From: JAAYCI01 sp031549285
GTDB taxonomy: Bacteria; Bacillota; Clostridia; Oscillospirales; Ruminococcaceae
NCBI GenBank assembly: GCA_031549285.1
Contig: JAVBPZ010000010.1
Location: 10,623 to 74,622, forward strand
Reading direction: 5' to 3'
Length of the DNA: 64,000 nt
Position numbers and translations under genes: made by a program. Below are positions 8,808 to 16,656 of the stretch, in pieces; positions within the stretch are counted from its first letter, which is position 1, and the number at the start of each line of letters is the position of its first letter. The notes below the pieces were generated by a model. That model had not been told where the DNA came from. It saw nothing but the letters and a program-made list of their open reading frames with translations, and ran no database searches.

Positions 8808-9725
8808 CTATTTCCCTTCCAGCGCGGCAACCGTGCCCGCCAGGCTGTCGGCGTCCTGCACGTTGTACACGTGCGCGTCCGGCAGTATGCGTCGTACAAA
8901 GGCCGACAGCGTCTTGCCGGGGCCGACCTCGATGAAAGTATCGTATCCGTCCGCGCCCATGTTGCGGACGGTTTCGCTCCAGCGTACCGGGTGGGTCATC
9001 TGCGCGGCCAGGGTGCCAGCCAGGGGCTCGGCATAAGGTTTCGCGGTCAGGTTGGCATACACCGGCAGGGATGGCAAGGACATATCGCTGTTTGCCAGCG
9101 CCTCGGTGAACGGGGGCACAGCGCTGTCCATGTACGGGGAATGGAACGCCCCGCTCACCGGCAGCGGCCGCGCCAGGCCCCCGGCATCCTTCACGGCGGC
9201 GCAGAAAGCGGGCAGTTCGTCGGCATTGCCGGCGACGACCAGCTGGCCGGGACAGTTGTAGTTTACGGGGTAAATTTCTGTAAAATTGCGGCAGAGGGCT
9301 TCCACGGTGTCATCCGGCAGCTTCAGCACCGCCGCCATGGCGCCGGGCTTTGCGGCAGCGGCCTGCTGCATGCACGACGCGCGCGCGCAGACCAGGCGGA
9401 ACCCAGCCTGTGGCGAAAACGCCCCCGCAAAGGTCAGCGCCGCTACCTCGCCCAGGGAAAAACCAGCCACGCCATCCGGCAGAATGCCTTCCGACGCCAG
9501 CTGCCGGGCCGCGGCCAGGTCCACGGTATATACGCAGGGCTGGGTGACGCTGGTTTCGGCCAGGCGCGCCGGTGTGGCGGAAAAGCAATCCGCCTGGGTG
9601 CCGGGGTGCAGTTCCTCCGCCAGGGTAAAAACCGCAGCGGCTGCGCCGCCCAGAGCGTACAGGTCTTGCCCCATGCCGGGCTGCTGTGCGCCCTGGCCTG
9701 CAAACAAAAATGCTAGCTTACCCAT
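8808..9725 (-). CDS. fabD: Malonyl-CoA:ACP transacylase
   Basis: 305 residues when started at the ATG at 9725 (MGKLAFLFAGQGAQ). The frame extends back to 10061 but that part is out of frame with fabK and not FabD-like. It transfers malonyl from CoA to ACP. The nucleophile elbow reads GFSLGEVAAL instead of the usual GHSLGE, so the Ser is present but the preceding His is Phe. The second-half GAFHSPYM contributes the catalytic His. The gene overlaps the end of fabK by 13 bases. Confidence 0.94.
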   Translation of the reverse strand: MGKLAFLFAGQGAQQPGMGQDLYALGGAAAAVFTLAEELHPGTQADCFSATPARLAETSVTQPCVYTVDLAAARQLASEGILPDGVAGFSLGEVAALTFAGAFSPQAGFRLVCARASCMQQAAAAKPGAMAAVLKLPDDTVEALCRNFTEIYPVNYNCPGQLVVAGNADELPAFCAAVKDAGGLARPLPVSGAFHSPYMDSAVPPFTEALANSDMSLPSLPVYANLTAKPYAEPLAGTLAAQMTHPVRWSETVRNMGADGYDTFIEVGPGKTLSAFVRRILPDAHVYNVQDADSLAGTVAALEGK

Positions 9726-10660
9726 TTTGCCGCTCCGTTCAGCGCAGTCTCGGCCTCGGCACAAACTTCCTGGATGATTTCCGCCGCCGGTTGCTCGCGG
9801 GTGATCATGCCGGCAATCTGCCCGGCCAAAAAGCTGCCGGTTTTTTCGTCGCCTTCGCGGGCGGCGCGGTACAGCGAGCCACCGCCGAGCGCTTCCAGTT
9901 CCTCGTCGGAAATGCTGCTGTCGTATTCTTTTTTCAGGTATTCCCGCGCGAAAGCATTTTTGATGCTGCGCACCGGGTGCCCCAGCCGGCGGCCGGTGGC
10001 CATGGTGTCTATATCGCGCGCTTTCAGCACTTTTTGCTTGTAGTTGGGGTGAACGGAGCATTCCTCCGCCACCAAAAAGCGGGTGCCCATCTGCACGCCG
10101 CAGGCGCCCAGCAGGAAGGCCGCCGCCATCCCGCGCCCGTCGGCAATGCCGCCGGCGGCCACCACCGGGATATCCACGGCGTCCGCCACCTGCGGTACCA
10201 GGACCATGGTGGTGTTTTCGCCAATATGCCCGCCGCTTTCACATCCCTCGGCAATCACCGCGGTGGCGCCGCTGCGCTGCATCATGCGGGCCAGGCCGGT
10301 GCTGGCCACCACCGGCAGTACCTTTATGCCGGCGGAAAGCCACGCGGCCATGTACTTGCCGGGGTTTCCCGCGCCGGTGGTTACCACCGGGACACCTTCC
10401 TCTATAACCACCCGTGCTACCTCGTCGGCAAACGGGCTCATCAGCATGATATTCACGCCAAAGGGTTTCGCGGTCATTTCTTTTGCTTTGCGTATTTCGG
10501 CACGCAGCCAGGCGGCGTCCGCGTTCATGGCGGAAATAAGGCCCAGGCCACCGCCGTTACTGACCGCTGCCGCCAGGGATGCGTCGGCAATCCAGGCCAT
10601 GCCGCCCTGGATGACGGGGTATTCAATAGAAAGCATGTCGCACAATGGGGTTTTCAGCAC
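9713..10660 (-). CDS. fabK: Enoyl-ACP reductase II (FMN-dependent)
   Basis: 315 residues. TIM-barrel flavoprotein of the nitronate monooxygenase/FabK family that reduces trans-2-enoyl-ACP as the last step of each cycle. Seen: YPVIQGGMAWIAD at the N-terminus, EGCESGGHIG (with the catalytic His region) and PVVAAGGIADGRGMAAAFLLGACGVQMGTRF for phosphate binding (quoted in parts: GGIADGRG, GVQMGTRF). GTG start at 10660 with AGAGGG upstream. Its presence in the operon, with no fabI seen here, marks a FabK-type organism of the streptococcal/clostridial kind. Confidence 0.94.
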   Translation of the reverse strand: MLKTPLCDMLSIEYPVIQGGMAWIADASLAAAVSNGGGLGLISAMNADAAWLRAEIRKAKEMTAKPFGVNIMLMSPFADEVARVVIEEGVPVVTTGAGNPGKYMAAWLSAGIKVLPVVASTGLARMMQRSGATAVIAEGCESGGHIGENTTMVLVPQVADAVDIPVVAAGGIADGRGMAAAFLLGACGVQMGTRFLVAEECSVHPNYKQKVLKARDIDTMATGRRLGHPVRSIKNAFAREYLKKEYDSSISDEELEALGGGSLYRAAREGDEKTGSFLAGQIAGMITREQPAAEIIQEVCAEAETALNGAAKWVS

Positions 10661-10776
10661 GGTAGTTCCCTCTTTCCTTGGGTCGGTTTCGATAGTGTTT
10701 TCAGCAGAAAGCGCGCCGCTGCCGGAAACTGTAAGAACACTTTTCCGGCACGATTGGCGGGCGGTAAAACCAACAG

Positions 10777-10992
10777 TTACGCCTCTACCAGCACGACCAA
10801 ATCGCCGATGGTTTTCAGGTTTTCGCTGACCTCTACGGTTTTGCCAAAGGTATCTTCACAGGTCATTGCCATGTCCACCAGGTCCAGGCTGTCCAGTTCC
10901 AGTTCCTCAAAGCTGGTGGCGGTGGTCAGGCTGCCGGGCTCGATATCTTTGTACTCGCTGATGATTTTCTCCAGTTGTTCCATGGTAGTCAT
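10777..10992 (-). CDS. acpP: Acyl carrier protein
   Basis: 71 residues from the ATG at 10992 (AGAGGAG site nine bases upstream). Carries growing acyl chains on a 4'-phosphopantetheine arm attached to Ser35 in the ELDSLDLVD motif. Highly acidic four-helix protein, slightly shorter than the usual 75-80 residues. It lies between fabH and fabK as in streptococcal fab operons. The 116-base gap before fabK and the 200-base gap after fabH may allow separate, higher acpP mRNA abundance. Confidence 0.95.
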   Translation of the reverse strand: MTTMEQLEKIISEYKDIEPGSLTTATSFEELELDSLDLVDMAMTCEDTFGKTVEVSENLKTIGDLVVLVEA

Positions 10993-11192
10993 AGTTGCAG
11001 TCTCCTCTTGTTTTGTTTTATGGTACATATTATTTTTGATACCGGAACGGTTTCACGCGGTGCATTCCGGTGAAATATCCCGTGGGTCAATGTAGGGAAT
11101 GCTATGCGGCGGTTGCGGGAAGGCATGCGGCAGGAATGGCGCGCGGGGTGCCTTCCGGTATGGCGCCAGGCAAAAGTTTCGCAAAGTTATCC

Positions 11193-12161
11193 TCAGCCGG
11201 CGGGGTTTTGTGGCCAGCGCAGCAGGGCGGTGCCGGTGGTGAAGCCACCACCGAACGCGCTAAGCAGCAGCGTATCGCCCGGGCGCACCCGGCCAGTGCG
11301 CACCAGGCTGTCCAGCAGCACCGGTATGCTGGCGGCGGACAGGTTGCCCACCTCGTCTATGTTGATGGCATAGCGTTCTTCCGGGATAGAAAGGCGCTTG
11401 CGCGCGGCGTCTATGATGCGCAGGTTCGCCTGGTGCAGCAGCACATGGTCCACATCCTGCGGGGAAAGGCCGGTTTCTTCCAGCGCGCGTTCCAGCCCGG
11501 TAAAGATGGCATTCACCGCAAACTTATACACTTCGTTGCCGTCCATGCGGATGTATGGCGCGTCGGTGTCCGCGTGTCCCGGCAGGTTTCCCGCCGGAAA
11601 GCATGCGTGCAGCGGCTCGTGGCAGCCCTGCGCCGTCAGCTGCAGGTGCAGCAGGTCGTCCCCGGGGGCCAGAACTACCGCGCCGGCGCCGTCGCCAAAC
11701 AGTACGGCGGTAGAGCGGTCGGTCCAGTCGGTCACGCGGGAAAGGCCCTCGGCCGCCACCACCAGGATGTTCCGCACGCTGTCCCGCGCCAGCAGGGCGG
11801 CTGCCACATCCAGCGTGTACAGGAACCCGGAACAGGCGGCGTTCAGGTCCAGTGCGGGGCACCCGGCACCTATTTCTTTTTGTACCATGCAGGCAAGGCT
11901 GGGGGTAATGAAGTCCCCGCCCAGGGTGGGGCACAGGATATAGTCCAGTTCCTGCGGTGCCACGCCGGCGGCCTGCAGCGCGTTTTGCGCGGCGGCCACC
12001 GCCAGGTCGGTCACCGTCTCGTCGGTCATCAGGTGGCGGCGCTGAATGCCGGTGCGGGTGCGAATCCATTCATCGCTGGTTTCGAAAAAGGCGCACAGGT
12101 CGTCGTTTGTTTTTACGTGTGCCGGCAGCGCGCTGCCGGTGCCAAGGATCGAAAGGCTCAT
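11193..12161 (-). CDS. fabH: Beta-ketoacyl-ACP synthase III
   Basis: 322 residues. Starts fatty acid synthesis by condensing an acyl-CoA primer with malonyl-ACP. The catalytic triad is complete: Cys110 in DLNAACSGFLYTLD, His in LLHQANLRIID and Asn in EVGNLSAASIP. AAGGAG lies seven bases before the ATG. It is the first structural gene after the regulator fabT, with an operator-like inverted repeat 27-41 bases upstream of its start. Confidence 0.96.
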   Translation of the reverse strand: MSLSILGTGSALPAHVKTNDDLCAFFETSDEWIRTRTGIQRRHLMTDETVTDLAVAAAQNALQAAGVAPQELDYILCPTLGGDFITPSLACMVQKEIGAGCPALDLNAACSGFLYTLDVAAALLARDSVRNILVVAAEGLSRVTDWTDRSTAVLFGDGAGAVVLAPGDDLLHLQLTAQGCHEPLHACFPAGNLPGHADTDAPYIRMDGNEVYKFAVNAIFTGLERALEETGLSPQDVDHVLLHQANLRIIDAARKRLSIPEERYAINIDEVGNLSAASIPVLLDSLVRTGRVRPGDTLLLSAFGGGFTTGTALLRWPQNPAG

Positions 12162-12187
12162 ATACGCTCCTTACAGAAGTGAAATTT

Positions 12188-12202
12188 TAATATGTTAAAT
12201 TA
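12188..12202 (-). promoter_or_regulatory. Candidate FabT operator upstream of fabH
   Basis: TAATATGTTAAATTA is an imperfect inverted repeat (five of seven arm positions pair) with the same half-site spacing as the sites at fabT and the acyl-CoA synthetase. On the minus strand a CATAAT -10-like box overlaps its upstream edge. Operator function is inferred from position and similarity to the other two copies. Confidence 0.5.
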
Positions 12203-12537
12203 TGACTTATATTCGATGCCGAGAACTGCCTAAGTAAGCGATGATTAAAAGGCGGTGCGGGCTGGGGGTGCAGGTTTGACCGAGGGTGCACCGCAAAACC
12301 GCAGGCAAGAATTGGTTTATTGTCCGACGAAGCGAGCGCCACGCGAATGCTTGGATTCTCATGGCCGAGTGAGGAGGGCGACAACGGGTATAATACCCGT
12401 TATTGTCGAGGATTTTGCGGTGTGCCATTTGGGCAAAGATGTGCCGCCAGAACGTGCCGGGCTTTAATCAGCGGGTACCTAAAGGGCCGTTTTGTGCAAG
12501 CAGGCAGCGGGTGCCGCCCGGAAAAGGCCGGTGTGTC
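12203..12537. other. Gene-free interval between fabT and fabH with a hairpin
   Basis: 335 bases without a convincing gene. It contains the stem-loop at 12379-12408 (CGACAACGGGTA ... TACCCGTTATTGTCG). A short minus-strand open frame runs through it but has no family resemblance and a Ser/Arg/Pro-rich composition. It could be a dispersed intergenic repeat inserted between regulator and operon; no second copy is evident in this window. Confidence 0.4.
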
Positions 12538-13014
12538 TTATTGCGGCGTGTTTTCGTATTTTTGGATATTGCGGTTCAAAAAATCGTTCAGCTTTGCTAC
12601 GCCTTTCAGCAGTACGGTCTCTTCTTCGCTGGTTAGCTCCTGCCGCAGGGAGCGTGCCATGGTACGGTGAAAATAGCGGTGGGCGTGCTCTGCGCGTTCA
12701 CCCAGGCGGGTCAGCCGTACCCGTACCACCCGGCCGTCATCGGAGCACTTTTCTTTCACTACGTACCCTTTGTGCAGCAGCTTGTTCACCGTGGAGGTGA
12801 CCGACGGCAGGCTGATGTCCAGATACTCCGATAAATCGCTGATGGTGGGGTCTTCCTCGGCGGCGGTTTCAGCCACTGCCTCCAGCATGTGTATCTCGCT
12901 GATGGTAAGCGGCAGGTTGTGGCTGTTTTTCAGCATCGCCTCTTCCAGCTTTTCCAGCGAACGGTACACCTTCATTAAAAGGTCGTTCAGGTCGGTATCA
13001 AATGAAGTTGGCAT
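12538..13014 (-). CDS. fabT: MarR-family regulator of fatty acid synthesis (FabT-like)
   Basis: 158 residues. A winged-helix MarR protein: dimerisation helices, then SEIHMLEAV, DPTISDLSEYLDISLPSVTSTV recognition helix region (residues ~60-85) and the wing KCSDDGRVVRVRLTRLGE. In streptococci FabT at the head of this same operon represses fab genes when long-chain acyl-ACP accumulates. Here the gene has its own promoter with an operator-like repeat, implying autoregulation. Ribosome site GAGGAA. The gene symbol rests on position and family; a fabM isomerase, next to fabT in streptococci, is absent from the window. Confidence 0.8.
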   Translation of the reverse strand: MPTSFDTDLNDLLMKVYRSLEKLEEAMLKNSHNLPLTISEIHMLEAVAETAAEEDPTISDLSEYLDISLPSVTSTVNKLLHKGYVVKEKCSDDGRVVRVRLTRLGERAEHAHRYFHRTMARSLRQELTSEEETVLLKGVAKLNDFLNRNIQKYENTPQ

Positions 13015-13104
13015 AGTGTTCCTCTTTTCAGGTGGTGGGTCCGGTGATGGTCGTTGGCGGAGCGGTTTAGCGCAGGCTCCGCCAGGCAGCAGACAGTGGT
13101 TATT

Positions 13105-13149
13105 TAGTTTAACAAATTAAATTATGAAAAGAGGAAGCGGATTTGTCAA
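13105..13149 (-). promoter_or_regulatory. fabT promoter with overlapping operator
   Basis: On the minus strand TTGACA (13149-13144) and CATAAT (13126-13121) are 17 bp apart. Just downstream lies the inverted-repeat-like TAGTTTAACAAATTA (13105-13119), related to the perfect palindrome at the acyl-CoA synthetase gene. A repressor bound here would block transcription initiation, consistent with autorepression. Confidence 0.65.
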
Positions 13150-13343
13150 CTGCTTTTGCGGTATGTAGTTGCAGCCCGGGTTCATATAGCAGGGGCGGTT
13201 GCCCTATTCAGGCGGGTTTTGTGCGGGGTTCCCGGCGTTGTGCCCGTTCGTGTATTCGATAGCAACCCCGGATGCCGCAGTGGCTTTACTGCGCCGGGCA
13301 ATCTCCTCCGCAATACCGGTTGGCTTTTTACCGGCCCGCGGGC

Positions 13344-15074
13344 TTACCCTTTCGCCGCCAGCTTGCGCTTGGAGGTGAGCGAGGGTTTACCCGGCTGTTT
13401 TGCGGTATCCTTTTTGGGCAGGGCTGCGGTGTCCTGTGCGCCTTCGCGGATGAGCACCCGCTGGATTTTTCCGGAGATGGTTTTGGGCAGTTCAGAGACG
13501 AACTCCACCACACGGGGGTATTTATACGGCGCGGTGTTTGTTTTCACAAAAGCTTGCAGTTCTTTTTTCAGCTCCTCCGATGCGGTGTACCCCTTTGCCA
13601 GGATGATACTGGCTTTCACCGCTTGCCCGCGGATGGGATCTGGCGTGCCGGTGACGGCGCATTCCAGTACCGCGGGATGTTCCATCAGAACGCTTTCCAC
13701 CTCGAACGGCCCTATGCGGTAGCCGGAAGCCTTGATGACGTCGTCCGCGCGGCCGATGAACCACAGGTAGCCGTCGGTGTCGCGCTGCGCCTTGTCGCCG
13801 GTATGGTATACTTCGCTGCGGAACGCGCCCGCAGTAAGCGGGGCGTCGCGGTAATACCCCTGGAACACGCCCAGCTTTTCGCCCGGCGCGGTACGGATGC
13901 ATATTTCGCCTTCCTGGCCGGGGGCCACTTCATTGCCGGCGTCGTCCAGCAGCAGCATTTCATAGGCGGGGCTGGCAATGCCCAGCGCGCCCGGGCGCGG
14001 CTGCATGTAGGGCGTGGTAATGACCATGGGGGCCATTTCTGTTTGGCCATATGCCTCATAAATGGAAAGGCCGGTCTGTTTTTTAAACTGGGTGAATACC
14101 TCGGCGTTCAGCGGCTCGCCTGCGGTGGTCACATGCTCCAGCGCGTGCAGGTCGTAGGCGCTCAGGTCTTCTTTTATTAGGAAGCGGTACACGGTGGGCG
14201 GCGCGCAGAACGAGGTGACCCGGTGGCGGCTGATGACATTCAGCATATCGCAGGCGGAAAACCGCTCGTGGTCATACACAAAAACCGCGGCCTCGCACAG
14301 CCACTGGCCAAAGATTTTACCCCAGGCAGCCTTCGCCCAGCCGGTGTCCGCCACCGTGAGGTGCAGGCTGCCGGGATGCAGCTGCTGCCAAAACCGCGCG
14401 GTGGTAATGTGCGCCAGCGGATAGGCAAAATTGTGCGCCACCATCTTGGGCATGCCGGTGGTGCCGGAGGTAAAATACAGCATCATCAAATCATTGTTGT
14501 GGGTAACACGCAGCGGTGCGGGGCCGGCCTGGTGGGCGGCCAGGCCCTCGTCAAAACGAAGCCATCCCGCCCGTGCGCCGCCCAGCTTGATGCGGCAGCG
14601 CACGGTGGGGGAGTGCGGGATGGAGGCATCCACGGCGGCGAGCAACGGCTCGTCCCCGGTGGTTATGATGGCCACGGTAGAGGCGGCGTTGTTCCGGTAA
14701 ATGATGTCTTTTTCAGTGAGCAGGTGGGTGGCGGGAATGGCCACCGCGCCCAGCTTCATAAGGCCCAGCAGCGCAAACCAAAACTGCGCCCGGCGTTTCA
14801 GCATTAGCATGACAGCGTCGCCGGGACGAATGCCGGCAGCGGCAAAAAACCGCGCGGCGGCGTCCGACAGCGCCGACAGCTGTGAAAAGGTATAGGTTGC
14901 TTCCTCCCCTTTGTCGTTGCACCAAACCAGGGCGGGCTTGTCCGGGGAAAGGCAGGCCAGCTCGTCCACACAGTCGAAGGCAAAGTTATAGTTTTCCGGT
15001 ACCGTGATGTTGTAGTTTTGCATGAAATCGTCCTGGTCCTGGAAACTGGCCCGGGCATAACGTTCCATTAACAT
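13344..15074 (-). CDS. Medium-chain acyl-CoA synthetase family protein (AMP-forming)
   Basis: 576 residues from the ATG at 15074 (GGGAGG seven bases upstream); the frame is open to 15194. ANL-superfamily enzyme that activates a carboxylic acid to acyl-AMP, then acyl-CoA. Motifs: YFTSGTTGMPKMVAH (P-loop), EAYGQTEMAP, YHTGDKAQRDTDGY and the C-terminal hinge with KTISGKIQR, whose Lys is needed for adenylation. The carboxyl end has a basic tail (LTSKRKLAAKG). It stands alone, but its promoter has the fab-type operator, so it probably salvages exogenous or turnover fatty acids under FabT control. Confidence 0.88.
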   Translation of the reverse strand: MLMERYARASFQDQDDFMQNYNITVPENYNFAFDCVDELACLSPDKPALVWCNDKGEEATYTFSQLSALSDAAARFFAAAGIRPGDAVMLMLKRRAQFWFALLGLMKLGAVAIPATHLLTEKDIIYRNNAASTVAIITTGDEPLLAAVDASIPHSPTVRCRIKLGGARAGWLRFDEGLAAHQAGPAPLRVTHNNDLMMLYFTSGTTGMPKMVAHNFAYPLAHITTARFWQQLHPGSLHLTVADTGWAKAAWGKIFGQWLCEAAVFVYDHERFSACDMLNVISRHRVTSFCAPPTVYRFLIKEDLSAYDLHALEHVTTAGEPLNAEVFTQFKKQTGLSIYEAYGQTEMAPMVITTPYMQPRPGALGIASPAYEMLLLDDAGNEVAPGQEGEICIRTAPGEKLGVFQGYYRDAPLTAGAFRSEVYHTGDKAQRDTDGYLWFIGRADDVIKASGYRIGPFEVESVLMEHPAVLECAVTGTPDPIRGQAVKASIILAKGYTASEELKKELQAFVKTNTAPYKYPRVVEFVSELPKTISGKIQRVLIREGAQDTAALPKKDTAKQPGKPSLTSKRKLAAKG

Positions 15075-15329
15075 AATGATGCCTCCCGTGTGAAAAGATG
15101 TGGGAGCAAATGCAGAAAATATACGGTGTATAGGCGCCGACAAAACGGGTGCAGGGCGAGGCGCGAAAATGCCGAACTCCTTGGTGGAATGCAAGTTTTC
15201 GGAACACAGCTATGCGCCTGTTTTGCCAAGAATATGCAGCGTATGTTTTTGGAATTTGCTCAAGGCAGGCTGGCCAGACGGCGCGGTCTGCGGTGATAGG
15301 CGAGTGAGAATGGGTGAAAGATAATTAAT

Positions 15330-15389
15330 TAGTTAGACTAACTATTTAATTTCTGCTGGAATTGTATCATATCCCGCCGCGAGTTTCAA
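15330..15389 (-). promoter_or_regulatory. Acyl-CoA synthetase promoter with perfect palindromic operator
   Basis: Minus-strand TTGAAA (15389-15384) and TACAAT (15366-15361) are separated by 17 bp. About 16 bases downstream is TAGTTAGACTAACTA (15330-15344), a perfect 7-1-7 palindrome typical of MarR-family operators. It matches the degenerate sites at fabT and fabH and is the best copy in the window. Confidence 0.75.
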
Positions 15390-15482
15390 CTGCTTTTTTG
15401 GGGTGGGGTGCTTTATGCGCAAAGTTTTCCGGGTAATTGCGCATAGTGATGCCGTTTTATTAGGCGGGGTGGCGAAAAAATT

Positions 15483-15717
15483 TTGACCGACAGGGCATTC
15501 TGGAGTATACTATTAGGGTGTAAGCAGGGCGGCAATGTATGAAGTAACGGTTTGCCCGTTCCCGTACCCTTAGCCATTGGGTAAGTGAACCCCATACGGT
15601 TCTTTGCGCCGCGGTGCGCGCCCCTGCAGCGTACGCAATCCGGCGCCGCAATGGCTAGGCATGGCTGCGATAACCGACAAAAACGCATATTGTAGTAAAG
15701 GCGAGGTGGTTTTTGGC
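15483..15717 (+). promoter_or_regulatory. Promoter and ~200-base leader of the membrane protein gene
   Basis: TTGACC (15483-15488) and TATACT (15506-15511) are 17 bp apart, giving a predicted transcript start near 15518, about 200 bases before the coding start. The leader is GC-rich with self-complementary runs but matches no riboswitch class I recognise. Confidence 0.5.
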
Positions 15718-16473
15718 ATGGAGGTTGTGCCGGCGCGTGTGTTGAACATGCTGTATATTTATTTGGATATTGGGTTCCTGGTGCTGTTTTTTGGGGTGCT
15801 GCTGTTCACCCGGCGGTACATGGCGGCCATCGTGGGCGCCATTGGCGGGCTCCTCTATTTTTTGGTGGATTACGGCGGGTTTTACCTGTTGCTGGGTACC
15901 CGCGAGGTAGTGGGAGCCGACCCGTTTTGGTTCCTGTTATGGATGAGCATCAGCTATGGTGTGACCAATTTTGCGTGGATATGGCTGTGGCTGGATGGTG
16001 ATGGCCACAAGCTGGAGTGGTCGCTGTTTATCATGTCCGGCTGGATGTGCACCGCGCTGCTGAGCCAAAGCTTTGGTGCTGGTTTTGCCGAGATATCCAT
16101 CCGGCGGGGCACCACCGCATACCATGGTTTGATGGGGGTGTTCCTGTTCGTGGGGTACGGCCTGCTGTGCGTGCAGAACATCCGGGCGAAAAAAGCCGAG
16201 GACAAGGCGCCCATTCTGCAAATATTGCTGATAGGCATGCTGGTGCAGGGCTCTTGGGAGTTCATATTGCTAATAACCGGCATACGCCCCGCGGGGTTTG
16301 GCCCGCTGCTGGTGGACACGCTGCTGGAAACCAACATGGGCTTGCCGTACCTGTATTGGATTCACAAGGCGGTGATGGGCCGACGGCAGGAGGATCTGCG
16401 CACGGCGGCCGCCGCGCGGGCAGCAAACAGCGCCACATTGGCGCTGGCGCCGGAGGCGCAGGCAGGAGGTTGA
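15718..16473 (+). CDS. Polytopic membrane protein of unknown function
   Basis: 251 residues from the ATG at 15718, preceded by GCGAGGTGG; the frame continues upstream to 15604 but that segment is not membrane-like. About seven hydrophobic segments are visible: LYIYLDIGFLVLFFGVLLF, an AIVGAIGGLLYFLVDYGGFY segment, PFWFLLWMSISYG, LFIMSGWMCTALLSQ, GLMGVFLFVGYGLL, ILQILLIGMLVQGS and a last weaker one. The C-terminus is Ala-rich and cytosolic. I do not recognise a functional family. It is monocistronic with its own promoter and terminator. Confidence 0.75.
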   Translation: MEVVPARVLNMLYIYLDIGFLVLFFGVLLFTRRYMAAIVGAIGGLLYFLVDYGGFYLLLGTREVVGADPFWFLLWMSISYGVTNFAWIWLWLDGDGHKLEWSLFIMSGWMCTALLSQSFGAGFAEISIRRGTTAYHGLMGVFLFVGYGLLCVQNIRAKKAEDKAPILQILLIGMLVQGSWEFILLITGIRPAGFGPLLVDTLLETNMGLPYLYWIHKAVMGRRQEDLRTAAAARAANSATLALAPEAQAGG

Positions 16474-16585
16474 CCTTTCAGGCAGAGTGGTTTTCGGCTG
16501 GGAATACTTTTGGTAAACGCGGTGCGAACACAAGCGCACAGGCAAAAAAAGCAGGTACAAAACATAAAGACAAATGCACAAGCAA

Positions 16586-16613
16586 AAAGCGCCCTCCCAA
16601 CGGAGGGCGCTTT
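16586..16613. terminator. Bidirectional terminator between membrane protein gene and ptsI
   Basis: A perfect 12-bp stem AAAGCGCCCTCC / GGAGGGCGCTTT with loop CAAC, flanked by A and T runs on both sides. It serves the plus-strand membrane protein gene and the minus-strand ptsHI operon. Confidence 0.85.
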
Positions 16614-16656
16614 CCTATTGTTCTGTTCTGGTGGTCAGCATAATAAAATGTGGCCA

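Noticed and set aside
12207..12428. Minus-strand short open frames between fabT and fabH
   Set aside because: Ser/Arg/Pro-rich composition, crosses a hairpin and no ribosome site; treated as intergenic repeat.
15413..15688. Minus-strand 91-codon open frame upstream of the membrane protein
   Set aside because: Lies across the predicted plus-strand promoter and leader with no coding signature.
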